A DNA stretch of 64,000 bases from Streptomyces xylophagus (GCF_000716435.1 NZ_JNWO01000015.1:62001-126000), one strand, 5' to 3'; shown: positions 8,797 to 18,360, counted from the stretch's first letter. The notes: generated by a model from the letters alone, not told the origin. Program-made: numbers and translations.

Positions 8797-8844
8797 ACGC
8801 GCGTACGGCGTGTTTGTGTGAGCCAATCACCACATCTAGTGGTT
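8797..8844 (+). promoter_or_regulatory. Tandem NrdR boxes upstream of nrdR-nrdJ
   Basis: The downstream element ACCACATCTAGTGGTT (8829-8844) resembles the NrdR box (ACACNANATNTAGTGT-like palindrome). A weaker palindrome centred near 8804 (ACACGCGCGTACGGCGTGT, 8795-8813) lies about 32 bases, three helical turns, upstream, the usual spacing of paired NrdR boxes. The first element is well supported, the second less so. They imply autoregulation of the class II reductase operon. Confidence 0.7.
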
Positions 8845-8982
8845 GGATTGCGACAGCAGCCCAGAAGTTGTGGTCCCCCGGGTCTCCAGAGTCTCGGTCA
8901 TCCCCTATGCTTGGGGCTGCTTCGAGAGGCCCGAGGGGTCTCCCGAGGCTATTGAGTCTGCTGTGAGGGAGGGTCGGAGATC

Positions 8983-9534
8983 ATGCACTGCCCCTTCTGT
9001 AGGCACCCCGACAGCCGTGTCGTCGACAGCCGTACGACCGACGACGGCACGTCGATCCGCCGGCGCCGCCAGTGCCCTGACTGCTCCCGTCGTTTCACGA
9101 CCGTGGAGACGTGCTCGCTCATGGTGGTCAAGCGGTCCGGAGTCACCGAGCCTTTCAGCCGTACCAAGGTCATCAACGGTGTGCGCAAGGCATGCCAGGG
9201 ACGGCCTGTCACCGAGGACGCACTCGCCCAGCTCGGCCAGCGGGTCGAAGAAGCGGTGCGCGCCACCGGAAGTGCCGAACTGACCACCCATGACGTCGGG
9301 CTGGCCATACTCGGCCCGTTGCAGGAGCTCGACCTCGTCGCCTATCTGCGATTCGCCTCCGTCTACCGGGCGTTCAACTCGCTCGAGGACTTCGAGGCCG
9401 CGATCGTGGAACTTCGGGAAGCGACGCCAGGCCCCGCCGCGGACGACGAAGACGCGGGATCGGGGAGCCAGGAAGACGACGGCGGGCCCGGAGGGACTGT
9501 TCAGGTCCCGGTGCCCGCCCACTCCGCCGACTGA
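8983..9534 (+). CDS. nrdR: Ribonucleotide reductase repressor NrdR
   Basis: A nucleotide-sensing repressor of ribonucleotide reductase operons. The N-terminal zinc ribbon has the pairs CPFC (residues 3-6) and CPDC (31-34), followed by an ATP-cone domain ([21 protein letters not shown] onward, about residues 50-140). The last 35 residues are an acidic, Gly/Pro-rich tail. ATG 8983 follows a GGGAGGGTCGGAG ribosome-binding region. It lies 165 bases upstream of nrdJ on the same strand, the arrangement known for the Streptomyces class II reductase operon, and has NrdR boxes upstream. Confidence 0.95.
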   Translation: MHCPFCRHPDSRVVDSRTTDDGTSIRRRRQCPDCSRRFTTVETCSLMVVKRSGVTEPFSRTKVINGVRKACQGRPVTEDALAQLGQRVEEAVRATGSAELTTHDVGLAILGPLQELDLVAYLRFASVYRAFNSLEDFEAAIVELREATPGPAADDEDAGSGSQEDDGGPGGTVQVPVPAHSAD

Positions 9535-9699
9535 CCGGCGGGCCGGAACCGGGCGGAGACCCCGGATCCGGCCGGACGGCGGCGGACCAGGACTTGTCGC
9601 GGAGCCATGAGCGTGTGGGCTGCCGTGACACCAGACAAACACTCTGCCACGGGAACATCGTGGCATTTCAGGGCGTTTTTGCCTGTACAGGGAGGCGGC

Positions 9700-12594
9700 A
9701 TGACAGAGACGGCGAGCGGTCCGGCACGAGGTTCCCGCGCGAAGGGCACCAAGACCACCAAGGGACTGCGCATCGAGCGTATTCACACCACCCCCGGCGT
9801 GCATCCGTACGAAGAGGTGGAGTGGGAGCGTCGTGACGTCGTCATGACCAACTGGCGCGACGGCTCGGTCAATTTCGAGCAGCGTGGCGTCGAGTTCCCC
9901 GCCGAATGGGCGGTGAACGCGGTCAACATCGTCACCAGCAAGTACTTCCGCGGTGCCGTGGGCACCCCGCAGCGCGAGGTGAGCCTCAAGCAGCTCATCG
10001 ACCGCATCGTGAAGACGTATCGGAAGGCCGGCGAGGACCACAAGTACTTCGCCTCGCCCGCCGACGCCGAGATCTTCGAGCACGAGCTGGCGTACGCCCT
10101 CCTGCACCAGGTCTTCAGCTTCAACAGCCCCGTCTGGTTCAACGTCGGGACTCCGCAGCCCCAGCAGGTCTCGGCCTGCTTCATCCTGGCCGTCGACGAC
10201 TCCATGGAGTCGATCCTCGACTGGTACAAGGAAGAGGGCATGATCTTCAAGGGCGGTTCGGGCGCGGGCCTGAACCTGTCCCGCATCCGCTCCTCCAAGG
10301 AACTGCTCTCCTCCGGTGGCAACGCCTCGGGGCCGGTCTCCTTCATGCGCGGCGCCGACGCCTCCGCGGGCACCATCAAGTCCGGCGGCGCCACCCGCCG
10401 CGCGGCCAAGATGGTCATCCTGGACGTCGACCACCCCGACATCGAGGACTTCATCCAGACCAAGGTCAAGGAAGAAGAGAAGATCCGCGCGCTGCGTGAC
10501 GCGGGCTTCGACATGGACCTCGGCGGCGACGACATCACGTCGGTGCAGTACCAGAACGCCAACAACTCGGTCCGCGTGAACGACACGTTCATGAAGGCCG
10601 TCGAGAACGGCGACAAGTTCGGCCTGACGTCCCGCATGACCGGCGAGGTCATCGAGGAGGTCGACGCCAAGGAGCTCTTCCGCAAGATGGCCGAGGCCGC
10701 CTGGGCCTGCGCCGACCCGGGCATCCAGTACGACGACACCATCAACCAGTGGCACACGTGCCCGGAGTCCGGCCGTATCAACGGCTCGAACCCGTGCAGC
10801 GAGTACATGCACCTGGACAACACGTCGTGCAACCTCGCCTCGCTGAACCTGATGAAGTTCCTCAAGGACGACGGCAAGGGCCTCCAGTCCTTCGAGGTCG
10901 AGCGCTTCGCCAAGGTCGTCGAGCTCGTCATCACCGCGATGGACATCTCCATCTGCTTCGCGGACTTCCCGACGCAGAAGATCGGCGAGAACACGCGCGC
11001 GTTCCGCCAGCTCGGCATCGGCTACGCCAACCTCGGCGCCCTGTTGATGGCGACGGGCCACGCGTACGACTCCGACGGCGGCCGTGCCCTCGCGGGTGCC
11101 ATCACCTCCCTGATGACCGGCACGTCGTACAAGCGCTCCGCCGAACTCGCCGCGGTCGTCGGCCCGTACGACGGCTACGCCCGCAACGAGCAGCCGCACC
11201 TGCGTGTCATGAAGCAGCACGCCGACGCCAACGCCGTGGCCCCGCGCACGGACGACCTGGACACGCCCATCTGGGCCGCGGCCACGGAGTCCTGGCAGGA
11301 CGTGCTGCGCCTCGGTGAGAAGAACGGTTTCCGTAACTCGCAGGCGTCCGTCATCGCCCCGACCGGCACCATCGGTCTCGCGATGTCCTGCGACACCACC
11401 GGCCTCGAGCCCGACCTCGCCCTGGTCAAGTTCAAGAAGCTGGTCGGCGGCGGCTCGATGCAGATCGTCAACGGCACCGTCCCGCAGGCCCTGCGTCGCA
11501 TGGGCTACCAGGAGGAGCAGATCGAGGCGATCGTCGCCCACATCGCCGACAACGGCAATGTGATCGACGCCCCGGGTCTCAAGCAGGAGCACTACGAGGT
11601 GTTCGACTGCGCCATGGGCGAGCGCTCCATCTCCGCGATGGGCCACGTCCGCATGATGGCCGCCATCCAGCCCTGGATCTCCGGCGCGCTGTCCAAGACG
11701 GTCAACCTGCCGGAGACGGCGACCGTCGAGGACGTCGAAGAGGTCTACTTCGAGGCCTGGAAGATGGGCGTCAAGGCGCTCGCGATCTACCGCGACAACT
11801 GCAAGGTCGGCCAGCCCCTCTCCGCGAAGACCAAGGAGAAGGAGAAGGTCGAGGTCACCGCCAAGGCCGAGGAGACCATCCGGACCGCGGTCGAGAAGGT
11901 CGTCGAGTACCGCCCCGTCCGCAAGCGTCTCCCCAAGGGCCGCCCGGGCATCACGACCTCCTTCACGGTCGGCGGCGCCGAGGGCTACATGACCGCCAAC
12001 TCCTACCCGGACGACGGTCTCGGCGAGGTCTTCCTGAAGATGTCCAAGCAGGGCTCCACCCTCGCGGGCATGATGGACGCCTTCTCGATCGCCGTCTCCG
12101 TGGGTCTGCAGTACGGCGTGCCCCTGGAGACGTACGTCTCCAAGTTCACGAACATGCGCTTCGAGCCGGCCGGCATGACGGACGACCCGGATGTGCGGAT
12201 GGCGCAGTCGATCGTCGACTACATCTTCCGCCGCCTGGCGCTCGACTTCCTGCCCTTCGAGACGCGCTCCGCGCTCGGCATCCACTCCGCGGACGAGCGT
12301 CAGCGTCACCTGGAGACCGGTTCGTACGAGCCGACGGAGGAAGAGGTCGACGTAGAGGGCCTGGCCCAGTCGGCGCCGCGCGCCCAGGAGTTGAAGGCCG
12401 TGGCCACCCCGAAGGCCGTGGTCGAGGCGGCCACGCCCGTTCCGCTCCAGGCGCACACCAGCGCCGAACTGGTGGAGATGCAGCTCGGCATCCAGGCCGA
12501 CGCCCCGCTGTGCTTCTCCTGCGGTACGAAGATGCAGCGGGCCGGTTCCTGCTACATCTGCGAGGGGTGCGGGTCGACCAGCGGCTGCAGCTGA
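9700..12594 (+). CDS. nrdJ: Class II vitamin B12-dependent ribonucleoside-diphosphate reductase
   Basis: Adenosylcobalamin-dependent reductase that converts ribonucleotides to deoxyribonucleotides with or without oxygen. The 964-residue protein has the barrel motifs NPCSEYMHLDNTSCNLASLN (around residue 364) and ASVIAPTGTIGLAMSC, and ends in a cysteine-rich tail (CFSCGTKMQ ... CYICEGCGSTSGCS) that can re-reduce the active site. ATG 9700 has a strong GGAGG at 9691-9695. Cotranscription with nrdR is likely, and the NrdR boxes upstream of nrdR would control both. Confidence 0.96.
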   Translation: MTETASGPARGSRAKGTKTTKGLRIERIHTTPGVHPYEEVEWERRDVVMTNWRDGSVNFEQRGVEFPAEWAVNAVNIVTSKYFRGAVGTPQREVSLKQLIDRIVKTYRKAGEDHKYFASPADAEIFEHELAYALLHQVFSFNSPVWFNVGTPQPQQVSACFILAVDDSMESILDWYKEEGMIFKGGSGAGLNLSRIRSSKELLSSGGNASGPVSFMRGADASAGTIKSGGATRRAAKMVILDVDHPDIEDFIQTKVKEEEKIRALRDAGFDMDLGGDDITSVQYQNANNSVRVNDTFMKAVENGDKFGLTSRMTGEVIEEVDAKELFRKMAEAAWACADPGIQYDDTINQWHTCPESGRINGSNPCSEYMHLDNTSCNLASLNLMKFLKDDGKGLQSFEVERFAKVVELVITAMDISICFADFPTQKIGENTRAFRQLGIGYANLGALLMATGHAYDSDGGRALAGAITSLMTGTSYKRSAELAAVVGPYDGYARNEQPHLRVMKQHADANAVAPRTDDLDTPIWAAATESWQDVLRLGEKNGFRNSQASVIAPTGTIGLAMSCDTTGLEPDLALVKFKKLVGGGSMQIVNGTVPQALRRMGYQEEQIEAIVAHIADNGNVIDAPGLKQEHYEVFDCAMGERSISAMGHVRMMAAIQPWISGALSKTVNLPETATVEDVEEVYFEAWKMGVKALAIYRDNCKVGQPLSAKTKEKEKVEVTAKAEETIRTAVEKVVEYRPVRKRLPKGRPGITTSFTVGGAEGYMTANSYPDDGLGEVFLKMSKQGSTLAGMMDAFSIAVSVGLQYGVPLETYVSKFTNMRFEPAGMTDDPDVRMAQSIVDYIFRRLALDFLPFETRSALGIHSADERQRHLETGSYEPTEEEVDVEGLAQSAPRAQELKAVATPKAVVEAATPVPLQAHTSAELVEMQLGIQADAPLCFSCGTKMQRAGSCYICEGCGSTSGCS

Positions 12595-12629
12595 TCAACT
12601 GCATCTGCCTGAAGTGAACTAGCTGGTCA

Positions 12630-12663
12630 GGGCGGCGGAGTCGGTATCAGGACTCCGCCGCCC
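12630..12663 (+). terminator. nrdJ terminator hairpin
   Basis: A perfect 13-bp stem, GGGCGGCGGAGTC (12630-12642) and GACTCCGCCGCCC (12651-12663), with an 8-base loop, 35 bases after the nrdJ stop codon. Confidence 0.85.
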
Positions 12664-12764
12664 TCGGCATGTCCCGGTCCGGGGCGAATCCGGTTTCCCA
12701 GCGGAACGATCAGCGGTTAATCTCCCTCGACGCACATAGCGTGCGTACAGGGGAGGGTGGGGGC

Positions 12765-13460
12765 ATGGTCGACGATTCCGTCGAACCCGAAAGAGGGATG
12801 AGGGCGGGGGCCCAGGCAGTCGCGGCGGTGGTGGTGGTCGGTGGCGTCGTGGGCGGTATGTGGGGACTTGGGGAAGTCCTGCCCAAGACGGCGGCACAGG
12901 ACAACAAACCGGCGACCTGCTCGGCGAGCACGGACAACACCCTGCCGGCGAAGTACGTTTCACCGACGAAGCTCTGCGCGGCGTTGAACCGCGCGGACCT
13001 TCCGGTGCTCCTGGGGACTCCGGACGAACACGCGGAGACCGCCTCGGGCAGCTCGGGCTGGATGACGCTCGCCGGCGGCACCAAGATCGCCAGCCCCGAC
13101 GCCGACGTCGACCTGAGGACCTACTCCGTGCGGCTGTCGGCGTCCTACGACGACATTCCCGTCGCCGAGGCGGCCCGATACGTGGACTCGACCTCGCAGG
13201 TGAAGAAGGTCCTGGGGCACCCGGCCGTTCTCTACTCGGACCAGACCGTCGCCATCAGCTTCAACCTCGGCGGCGGCAAGGCCAGTACGGGCCCCGGCGG
13301 CATCGCCCGCAGCCTGCTGGTCTCCACGAGCGCGAAGGACGGCGGCGACTCCTTCGAGATATCCATCTGGCGTCAGGACGACGTGCCGCCCGATGACGAG
13401 GCGCTGTTCCGCATCGCCGAGGCGGTGCTGCCGACGGTCCCGGGCTGGACCGCCGGCTGA
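12765..13460 (+). CDS. Membrane-anchored protein, DUF6215-like
   Basis: A 231-residue protein with a short acidic cytoplasmic N-terminus and one membrane segment (AQAVAAVVVVGGVVGGMWGL, residues about 17-36). The rest is an extracytoplasmic domain containing two cysteines (ATCSAST, KLCAAL) that may form a disulfide. ATG 12765 follows GGGGAGGGTGGGGG. I believe it belongs to the Streptomyces family annotated as DUF6215, but no function is known. It converges on the TerD-like gene, with 19 bases between stop codons and no clear terminator. Confidence 0.75.
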   Translation: MVDDSVEPERGMRAGAQAVAAVVVVGGVVGGMWGLGEVLPKTAAQDNKPATCSASTDNTLPAKYVSPTKLCAALNRADLPVLLGTPDEHAETASGSSGWMTLAGGTKIASPDADVDLRTYSVRLSASYDDIPVAEAARYVDSTSQVKKVLGHPAVLYSDQTVAISFNLGGGKASTGPGGIARSLLVSTSAKDGGDSFEISIWRQDDVPPDDEALFRIAEAVLPTVPGWTAG

Positions 13461-13479
13461 CCAGCTGTCCGGGACGGGG

Positions 13480-14013
13480 TCAGGGCTGCTGCGCCCTGCC
13501 CATCGTCCTGGTGAAGGTCGCGGGGTCGTCCTCGAAGCCCTGGATACCGGGATGGAAGTCCCAGCTTCCGGACGCGTCCCGGACGAACTCCCCGACCGTC
13601 GCCGCCGTCGCACCGAGGACGTCACCGAAGTCGTCCTCGGTGAGGACGGTGTACCCCTCACGGATGCGCAGCTTCGGGTTCAGGACGTTGACGAACGTAC
13701 GGTGGGCGACCCGCTGTTGGATGACGACACCGACCACCACGCGCGCGTACCGCTCGGAGAGCCGGTCGAGCTCCAGGGTCATGACCTCGTCCCAGCCGAA
13801 GCCCTTGCCGTCCTTGCTGTCCCGGTTGAGATAGATGGTGCCGTCGGGTGAGCGGCTGTCGAAGTGCACCGCGTACGCGGGAGCGCCGTACAGATCGCCC
13901 GCCACATACGTGGTGGCGACGATGTCCAGATCGACGGGCGGCTGCCCGGTGGGACTCGGATCCCACTGGAGCCCGACTTCGGCCTTGCGAATCCCCTTGT
14001 TGAGGCCGTTCAC
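13480..14013 (-). CDS. TerD-family protein (tellurium-resistance/calcium-binding type)
   Basis: A TerD-domain protein of about 177 residues. The family's acidic core is seen in PVDLDIVATTYV and NRDSKDGKGFGWDEVMTLELDRL, where Asp residues normally bind calcium, and in the ISVFIQ-like segment ARVVVGVVIQQR. TerD proteins in Streptomyces are linked to calcium, morphology and stress, but this copy stands alone without other ter genes. The start is one of two adjacent GTG codons (14013 or 14016), both behind AAGGGGAA. Function is inferred from the family only. Confidence 0.8.
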   Translation of the reverse strand: MNGLNKGIRKAEVGLQWDPSPTGQPPVDLDIVATTYVAGDLYGAPAYAVHFDSRSPDGTIYLNRDSKDGKGFGWDEVMTLELDRLSERYARVVVGVVIQQRVAHRTFVNVLNPKLRIREGYTVLTEDDFGDVLGATAATVGEFVRDASGSWDFHPGIQGFEDDPATFTRTMGRAQQP

Positions 14014-14168
14014 CACAGTTCCCCTTCCCCGTTCGCCTCGATCGCGCGCCCCAACTGCCGGGCGATCAGCGTTCGTTGTCCATCGTGCCACGCGCGCGGG
14101 GGCGCATGCGCCGACGATCTCAGCCGGAGCGTGACCGGCGCCACGCTCCGTGGCCTTACGATGGCGCG

Positions 14169-14774
14169 GTGCTGGTCAAGTGGATTCGCTGCACCGTGAT
14201 AGACCGCCGTGGCTTCGAGCGCGGGCAGCGAAAGTGGGCGGGGCTTCTGGGTGAGCCGGGATTTCGGGGACAGGGGGGAGGCTGGAGCAGAGCGCGGCCA
14301 GGAGTGGCACACATCTTCGCGTTCTGGGAAAGCCGTGCCTTCTACGACTCCTTCATGGCCCGATCCCACGACCGTCTGGCGTCGGCCCAGGCGGGCACCT
14401 TCAAGGACACGCAGGTCAAACTGTTCGACCACCGTTTCGACGTGAAGACCGGCTTCGAACCCCGCTTCACCGACGCCGACCTGGTGCGGGTGGCGCTGTG
14501 CCGTGTCCACGAGGAGCGCGCCGAGCACTTCACGCTGATGCAGGAGAAGGTCTGGAATCCCGCGATGGCCGGTTCCCCGGGCATGCTCAGGGGGCTGTTC
14601 GGCGAGGCCCCGGGACACGAGTTCATGGTGCTCTCGATGTGGCACTCGGCCGCCGAGCACGGCAAGTACCGCACCGAGCGGGTGGAGCGGCTCGCCCTGC
14701 GGGCCCAGATCGAGGCGGACGTCGCGTCCCTCACGGGCGACATCGTGCAGCTCGAACCGAGCTGGACAGTTTGA
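14169..14774 (+). CDS. DUF4937/YdbC-like protein
   Basis: A 201-residue soluble protein with a WIRCTV start, a GLLGEPGFRGQGGGW stretch and an AHIFAFWESRAFYDSFM segment, typical of the YdbC/DUF4937 group, which looks like a dimeric alpha/beta-barrel (antibiotic monooxygenase-like) fold. No enzymatic activity is known. The start chosen is GTG 14169, where family similarity begins. It is divergent from the TerD-like gene with about 155 bases between starts. Confidence 0.75.
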   Translation: MLVKWIRCTVIDRRGFERGQRKWAGLLGEPGFRGQGGGWSRARPGVAHIFAFWESRAFYDSFMARSHDRLASAQAGTFKDTQVKLFDHRFDVKTGFEPRFTDADLVRVALCRVHEERAEHFTLMQEKVWNPAMAGSPGMLRGLFGEAPGHEFMVLSMWHSAAEHGKYRTERVERLALRAQIEADVASLTGDIVQLEPSWTV

Positions 14775-14914
14775 TATCCGGACTGACGCCGTCGACGTCC
14801 CGGTGTGTGAATCGTGCGCCCCTATGTGGCCCATCGGGCAGAATTCGTGTGACCTACGCCGTATGGAGCCCGTACGACTGCTCGATATGCCGTCACTCGA
14901 TCTAGGGTTTTGGC

Positions 14915-15574
14915 ATGGCACGACCACGGCGCATCGTCCTTGTCCGGCACGGCGAGTCAACGGGCAATGTTGATGACACTGTGTACGAGCGTGAACCCGA
15001 CCATTCCCTGGCGCTGACCGACCAGGGCTGGCGACAGGCAGAGGAGACCGGCAAGCGGTTGCGGGAGGTGTTCGGCCGCGAGCGCATCAGCGTGTACGTC
15101 TCCCCGTACCGCCGTACGCACGAGACCTTCCGTGCCTTCCACCTGGACCCCGACCTCGTGCGCGTGCGCGAGGAACCCCGGCTGCGGGAACAGGACTGGG
15201 GGAACTGGCAGGACCGCGACGACGTACGCCTCCAGAAGGCGTACCGGGACGCGTACGGGCACTTCTTCTACCGCTTCGCCCAGGGCGAGTCCGGCGCCGA
15301 CGTCTACGACCGCGTCGGCGGCTTCCTGGAGAGCCTGTACCGCAGCTTCGAGGCGCCCGACCACCCGCCGAACGTCCTCCTGGTGACGCACGGCCTGGCG
15401 ATGCGACTGTTCTGCATGCGCTGGTTCCACTGGACGGTCGCGGAGTTCGAGTCGCTGTCGAATCCGGGGAACGCCGAGATGCGGATGCTCGTTCTCGGAG
15501 ACGACGGCCGTTACGCGCTGGACCGGCCGTTCGACAGTTGGCGGGACCCGGAGCCGTACGGGATCAGTGGATAG
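14915..15574 (+). CDS. Histidine phosphatase (phosphoglycerate mutase-like) family protein
   Basis: A histidine phosphatase superfamily enzyme of 219 residues. The catalytic RHGES motif is at residues 11-15 and the second catalytic His is in LLVTHGLAMRLF (around 158). SPYRRTHETF supplies the second arginine. Substrate cannot be assigned from sequence; it could be a sugar phosphate, phosphoprotein or nucleotide derivative. It is followed after 11 bases by an ADP-ribosylglycohydrolase, so the two are probably cotranscribed. Confidence 0.88.
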   Translation: MARPRRIVLVRHGESTGNVDDTVYEREPDHSLALTDQGWRQAEETGKRLREVFGRERISVYVSPYRRTHETFRAFHLDPDLVRVREEPRLREQDWGNWQDRDDVRLQKAYRDAYGHFFYRFAQGESGADVYDRVGGFLESLYRSFEAPDHPPNVLLVTHGLAMRLFCMRWFHWTVAEFESLSNPGNAEMRMLVLGDDGRYALDRPFDSWRDPEPYGISG

Positions 15575-15585
15575 GGTGCGGAGCG

Positions 15586-16527
15586 ATGACCGTTGACTCC
15601 TCTCCCGACTCTCCTCACTCTCCAGATTCTGACGACTCTCTCGATGCGCGCCTGGGCCGCGCCCTGGCCAGCCTGCGAGGGCTGGCGGTGGGCGACGCGC
15701 TGGGCTCGCAGTTCTTCGTGCCCGCGAACTACGCGCTGCTCAAGGACCGTGAGCTGCCCCCGGCTCCCTGGCAGTGGACGGACGACACGGAGATGGCCTG
15801 CTCCGTGGTCGCGGTCCTGGCTGCCCACCACCGCATCGACCAGGACGCCCTGGCCCGTTCCTTCGCCGCGCGCCACGACTTCGACCGCGGCTACGGCCCC
15901 GCGGTCAACCGGCTGTTGCGCCTCGTCCGGGAGGGCGGCGACTGGCGTGAGCTGTCCGCCGCGCTCTTCAACGGACAGGGATCGTGGGGCAACGGCGCGG
16001 CGATGCGGATCGCACCCCTGGGCGCCTGGTACGCGGACGACCCCGAGCAGGCGACCCACCAGGCGGAGATCTCGGCCTACCCCACGCACCAGCACCGTGA
16101 GGCCGTGGTCGGCGCCATGGCAGTCGCCGCGGCCGCCGCGCTGGCCGCGTCCCCCGACGGCCCGCCCAGCGCCGAGGCACTCCTCGACGGCGTCATCGCC
16201 CTCGTACCGAAGAGCGCCGTCGGCGCGGGACTGCGGCGCGCCCGCGACATGCTCGACTACGCCGATGCCGGCACCGTCGCGGCCGTACTGGGCTGCGGAC
16301 GTCGTACGACAGCTCACGACACGGTTCCCTTCGCGCTCTGGTCGGCCGCCCGCGGGCTCAGCGGCTACGAGCAGGCGTTCTGGGCCACGTCCCAGGTCGG
16401 CGGGGACGTGGACACCACGTGCGCCATCGTGGGCGGCGTGATCGCCGGCGGGAAGGCGGGGGCGCCGCCCGCCGAGTGGGTGGAGCGGACGGAGGCGCTG
16501 CCGGACTGGGTGCCGACGTCCGTCTGA
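15586..16527 (+). CDS. ADP-ribosylglycohydrolase family protein (DraG-like)
   Basis: An ADP-ribosyl hydrolase of 313 residues. The dinuclear magnesium site of the family is visible as WTDDTEM (about residue 64) and GGDVDTTCAI near the C-terminus. The LAVGDALG motif near residue 33 is also characteristic. The N-terminal 20 residues are a Ser/Pro/Asp-rich tail. Such enzymes remove ADP-ribose from protein side chains or small molecules; the target here is unknown. Tight spacing after the histidine phosphatase suggests one transcript. Confidence 0.88.
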   Translation: MTVDSSPDSPHSPDSDDSLDARLGRALASLRGLAVGDALGSQFFVPANYALLKDRELPPAPWQWTDDTEMACSVVAVLAAHHRIDQDALARSFAARHDFDRGYGPAVNRLLRLVREGGDWRELSAALFNGQGSWGNGAAMRIAPLGAWYADDPEQATHQAEISAYPTHQHREAVVGAMAVAAAAALAASPDGPPSAEALLDGVIALVPKSAVGAGLRRARDMLDYADAGTVAAVLGCGRRTTAHDTVPFALWSAARGLSGYEQAFWATSQVGGDVDTTCAIVGGVIAGGKAGAPPAEWVERTEALPDWVPTSV

Positions 16528-16708
16528 CGCCTTCAACTCCTTGCCCGGCAGCCCCGCCCGCACGCGATCAGAACTCTCTGTGCCTGTTGGGAACTCTCCG
16601 TGACCGCCCGGCCGTTGTCCCGGCAGTTGCTGTGTGACACATGAGTCCACACGGCAGAGGGGACGCGACAGTTGTAGGGGGTGGGTGGTCATGAGGTTTT
16701 CGTCGGTG

Positions 16709-16741
16709 CCGGTCGGCCGGGCCCGGAGCGGGCCCGACCGG
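16709..16741 (-). terminator. Terminator hairpin after the MFS exporter gene
   Basis: CCGGTCGG(ccg... )GGGCCC pairs with GGGCCCGACCGG across the loop ggagc. The hairpin abuts the stop codon of the minus-strand MFS gene. Confidence 0.6.
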
Positions 16742-18289
16742 TCAGGCGATCCCCGGACCCGCCGTGCCCGCGAGGGCATCGAGGTCGCTCTTGCGGACCC
16801 GGATCACGAACCAGGCGGTGACCAGGGCGAGTACGGCCATCGCGGCGGCCGGGATGAAGGCCGTGGAGATGCCGTGCGCGAGCACCTCGTGTCCCCAGGG
16901 CGCGGGCAGCTGGTGCGACTTGGCGAACTCGGCCTTCTGCTCGGCCGAACCGTGGGCGAGGAACTTCGGCAGCTGCTTCTTCGCCTCGTCCCTGCTGGCC
17001 GAGCCGAACACCGTGGTCAGGATGGACAGACCGAGCGAACCGCCCACCTGCTGCATGGCGTTGAGCAGCGCGGAGGCCGCGCCCGCCTCGTGCTGGGCGA
17101 CACCGGAGACGGCGGTCACCGTCAGCGTCACGAAGTTCAGGCCCATGCCGAAGCCGAACACCAGCATGGGGCCGAGCACTCCGTCGACGTACGAACTGTC
17201 CGAGCTGATGAGGGTCTGCCAGGCCAGCCCGATCACCGCGAGCGTCGAGCCGACGAGCATGAACGGCCGCGGCCCGAACCTCGGCAGGAACTGCTGGGAC
17301 AGGCCCGCCCCGGCCGCGATCACGACCGTCACCGGAAGGAAGGCGAGACCCGCCTGGATCGGGCTGTACCCCAGCACGTTCTGCACGAAGAGCACGATGT
17401 AGAAGAACATGCCGAACATCGCGGCGGCCAGGCTCAGCATGATCACGTACGTGCCCGAGCGGTTGCGGTCGGCGAACATCCTGAGCGGAGTGATCGGCTC
17501 CTTGGCCCGCGACTCGGTGATCGCGAAGGCCATCAACAGGACGATCGCCGCGACGAAGGACCCGATGGTGAGGCTGTCGCTCCACCCCTTGTCCGCCGCG
17601 CGGATGAAGCCGTAGACGAGGGACGCCATGCCCGCCGTCGAGGTCAATGCGCCCGCGATGTCGAAGCGGCCGGTGTGCCGTTCGGACTCGCTGATGTACA
17701 GCGGGGTGAGCACGGCGATCAGCAGGCCGATCGGCACGTTCACGAAGAGCACCCAGCGCCAGTCGAGCCACTCGGTGAGCATGCCGCCCGCGAGCAGACC
17801 GATCGCGCCGCCGCCCGCCGAGACCGCGGCGAAGACTCCGAACGCCCTGTTCCGCTCCGGGCCTTCGGGGAAGGTGGTGGTGATGAGCGCCAGCGAGGTG
17901 GGCGACGCGATCGCGCCACCCACACCCTGAAGGACGCGCGCGGCCAGCAACTGCCAGGGTTCCTGGGCGAGTCCGCCGAGCAGGGAGGCGAAGGTGAAGA
18001 GCAGGATGCCGGTCGTGAACACCCGGCGCCGGCCGAGGATGTCGCCGGCCCGGCCGCCGAGAAGCAGCAGGCCGCCGAAGGTGAGCGTGTAGGCGCTGAC
18101 GACCCACGTGAGGTCGGTCGTGCTGAAGCTGAGTGCGGCTTGAATATGCGGGAGGGCGATGTTCACAATCGTCGCGTCGAGTACCACCATGAGTTGGCAG
18201 GCCGCGATGACCGCGAGCGCGATGCCGGGATGCCCCTCCCGGCGGGCCGCTCCTGGCTTTGGGTTCTTCGTCAACTGAGAGGTTGTCAC
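16742..18289 (-). CDS. MFS multidrug exporter, DHA2 (14-TMS) type
   Basis: A major facilitator exporter of 515 residues. The DHA2 signature motifs are present: LDATIVNIALPHI in the first membrane helix, GGRAGDILGRRRVF (motif A, about residues 78-91) and ARVLQGVGGAIASPTSLALI (motif C-like). Hydropathy shows about 14 membrane segments. Proton-driven export of drugs or other amphiphiles is expected; the substrate is unknown. It is divergent from a TetR repressor, with twin operators in the shared promoter region, so expression is very probably induced by a ligand of that repressor. Confidence 0.93.
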   Translation of the reverse strand: MTTSQLTKNPKPGAARREGHPGIALAVIAACQLMVVLDATIVNIALPHIQAALSFSTTDLTWVVSAYTLTFGGLLLLGGRAGDILGRRRVFTTGILLFTFASLLGGLAQEPWQLLAARVLQGVGGAIASPTSLALITTTFPEGPERNRAFGVFAAVSAGGGAIGLLAGGMLTEWLDWRWVLFVNVPIGLLIAVLTPLYISESERHTGRFDIAGALTSTAGMASLVYGFIRAADKGWSDSLTIGSFVAAIVLLMAFAITESRAKEPITPLRMFADRNRSGTYVIMLSLAAAMFGMFFYIVLFVQNVLGYSPIQAGLAFLPVTVVIAAGAGLSQQFLPRFGPRPFMLVGSTLAVIGLAWQTLISSDSSYVDGVLGPMLVFGFGMGLNFVTLTVTAVSGVAQHEAGAASALLNAMQQVGGSLGLSILTTVFGSASRDEAKKQLPKFLAHGSAEQKAEFAKSHQLPAPWGHEVLAHGISTAFIPAAAMAVLALVTAWFVIRVRKSDLDALAGTAGPGIA

Positions 18290-18312
18290 TATGGGTCCCC
18301 CACAAGTGTGTT

Positions 18313-18332
18313 AGTGAACGCTCGCGTTCACT
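18313..18332. promoter_or_regulatory. TetR-type operator 1
   Basis: The 20-bp inverted repeat AGTGAACGCTCGCGTTCACT has perfect 8-bp arms around CTCG. It lies just upstream of the MFS start, where a bound repressor would block that promoter. A second nearly identical copy lies 48 bases away. Confidence 0.9.
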
Positions 18333-18360
18333 GCCGCGTCAACGGTAGTGAGTCCCCAAC

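Larger units (their letters stand above)
8419..8982. other. Divergent lexA/nrdR control region
   Basis: 564 bases with no convincing gene. It contains the LexA box at 8478-8493 on the lexA side and an NrdR-box pair at about 8797-8844 on the nrdR side. Between them lies GC-rich sequence with an imperfect palindrome around 8760-8788 (GTATGGC ... GCCAATAC) of unknown meaning. Confidence 0.6.

Noticed and set aside
8905..12456. Very long minus-strand open frame (about 1180 codons) opposite nrdR and nrdJ
   Set aside because: It is antisense to two clearly recognised genes and its peptide is Gly/Arg/Asp/Leu-biased low-complexity sequence, a usual artefact of high GC.
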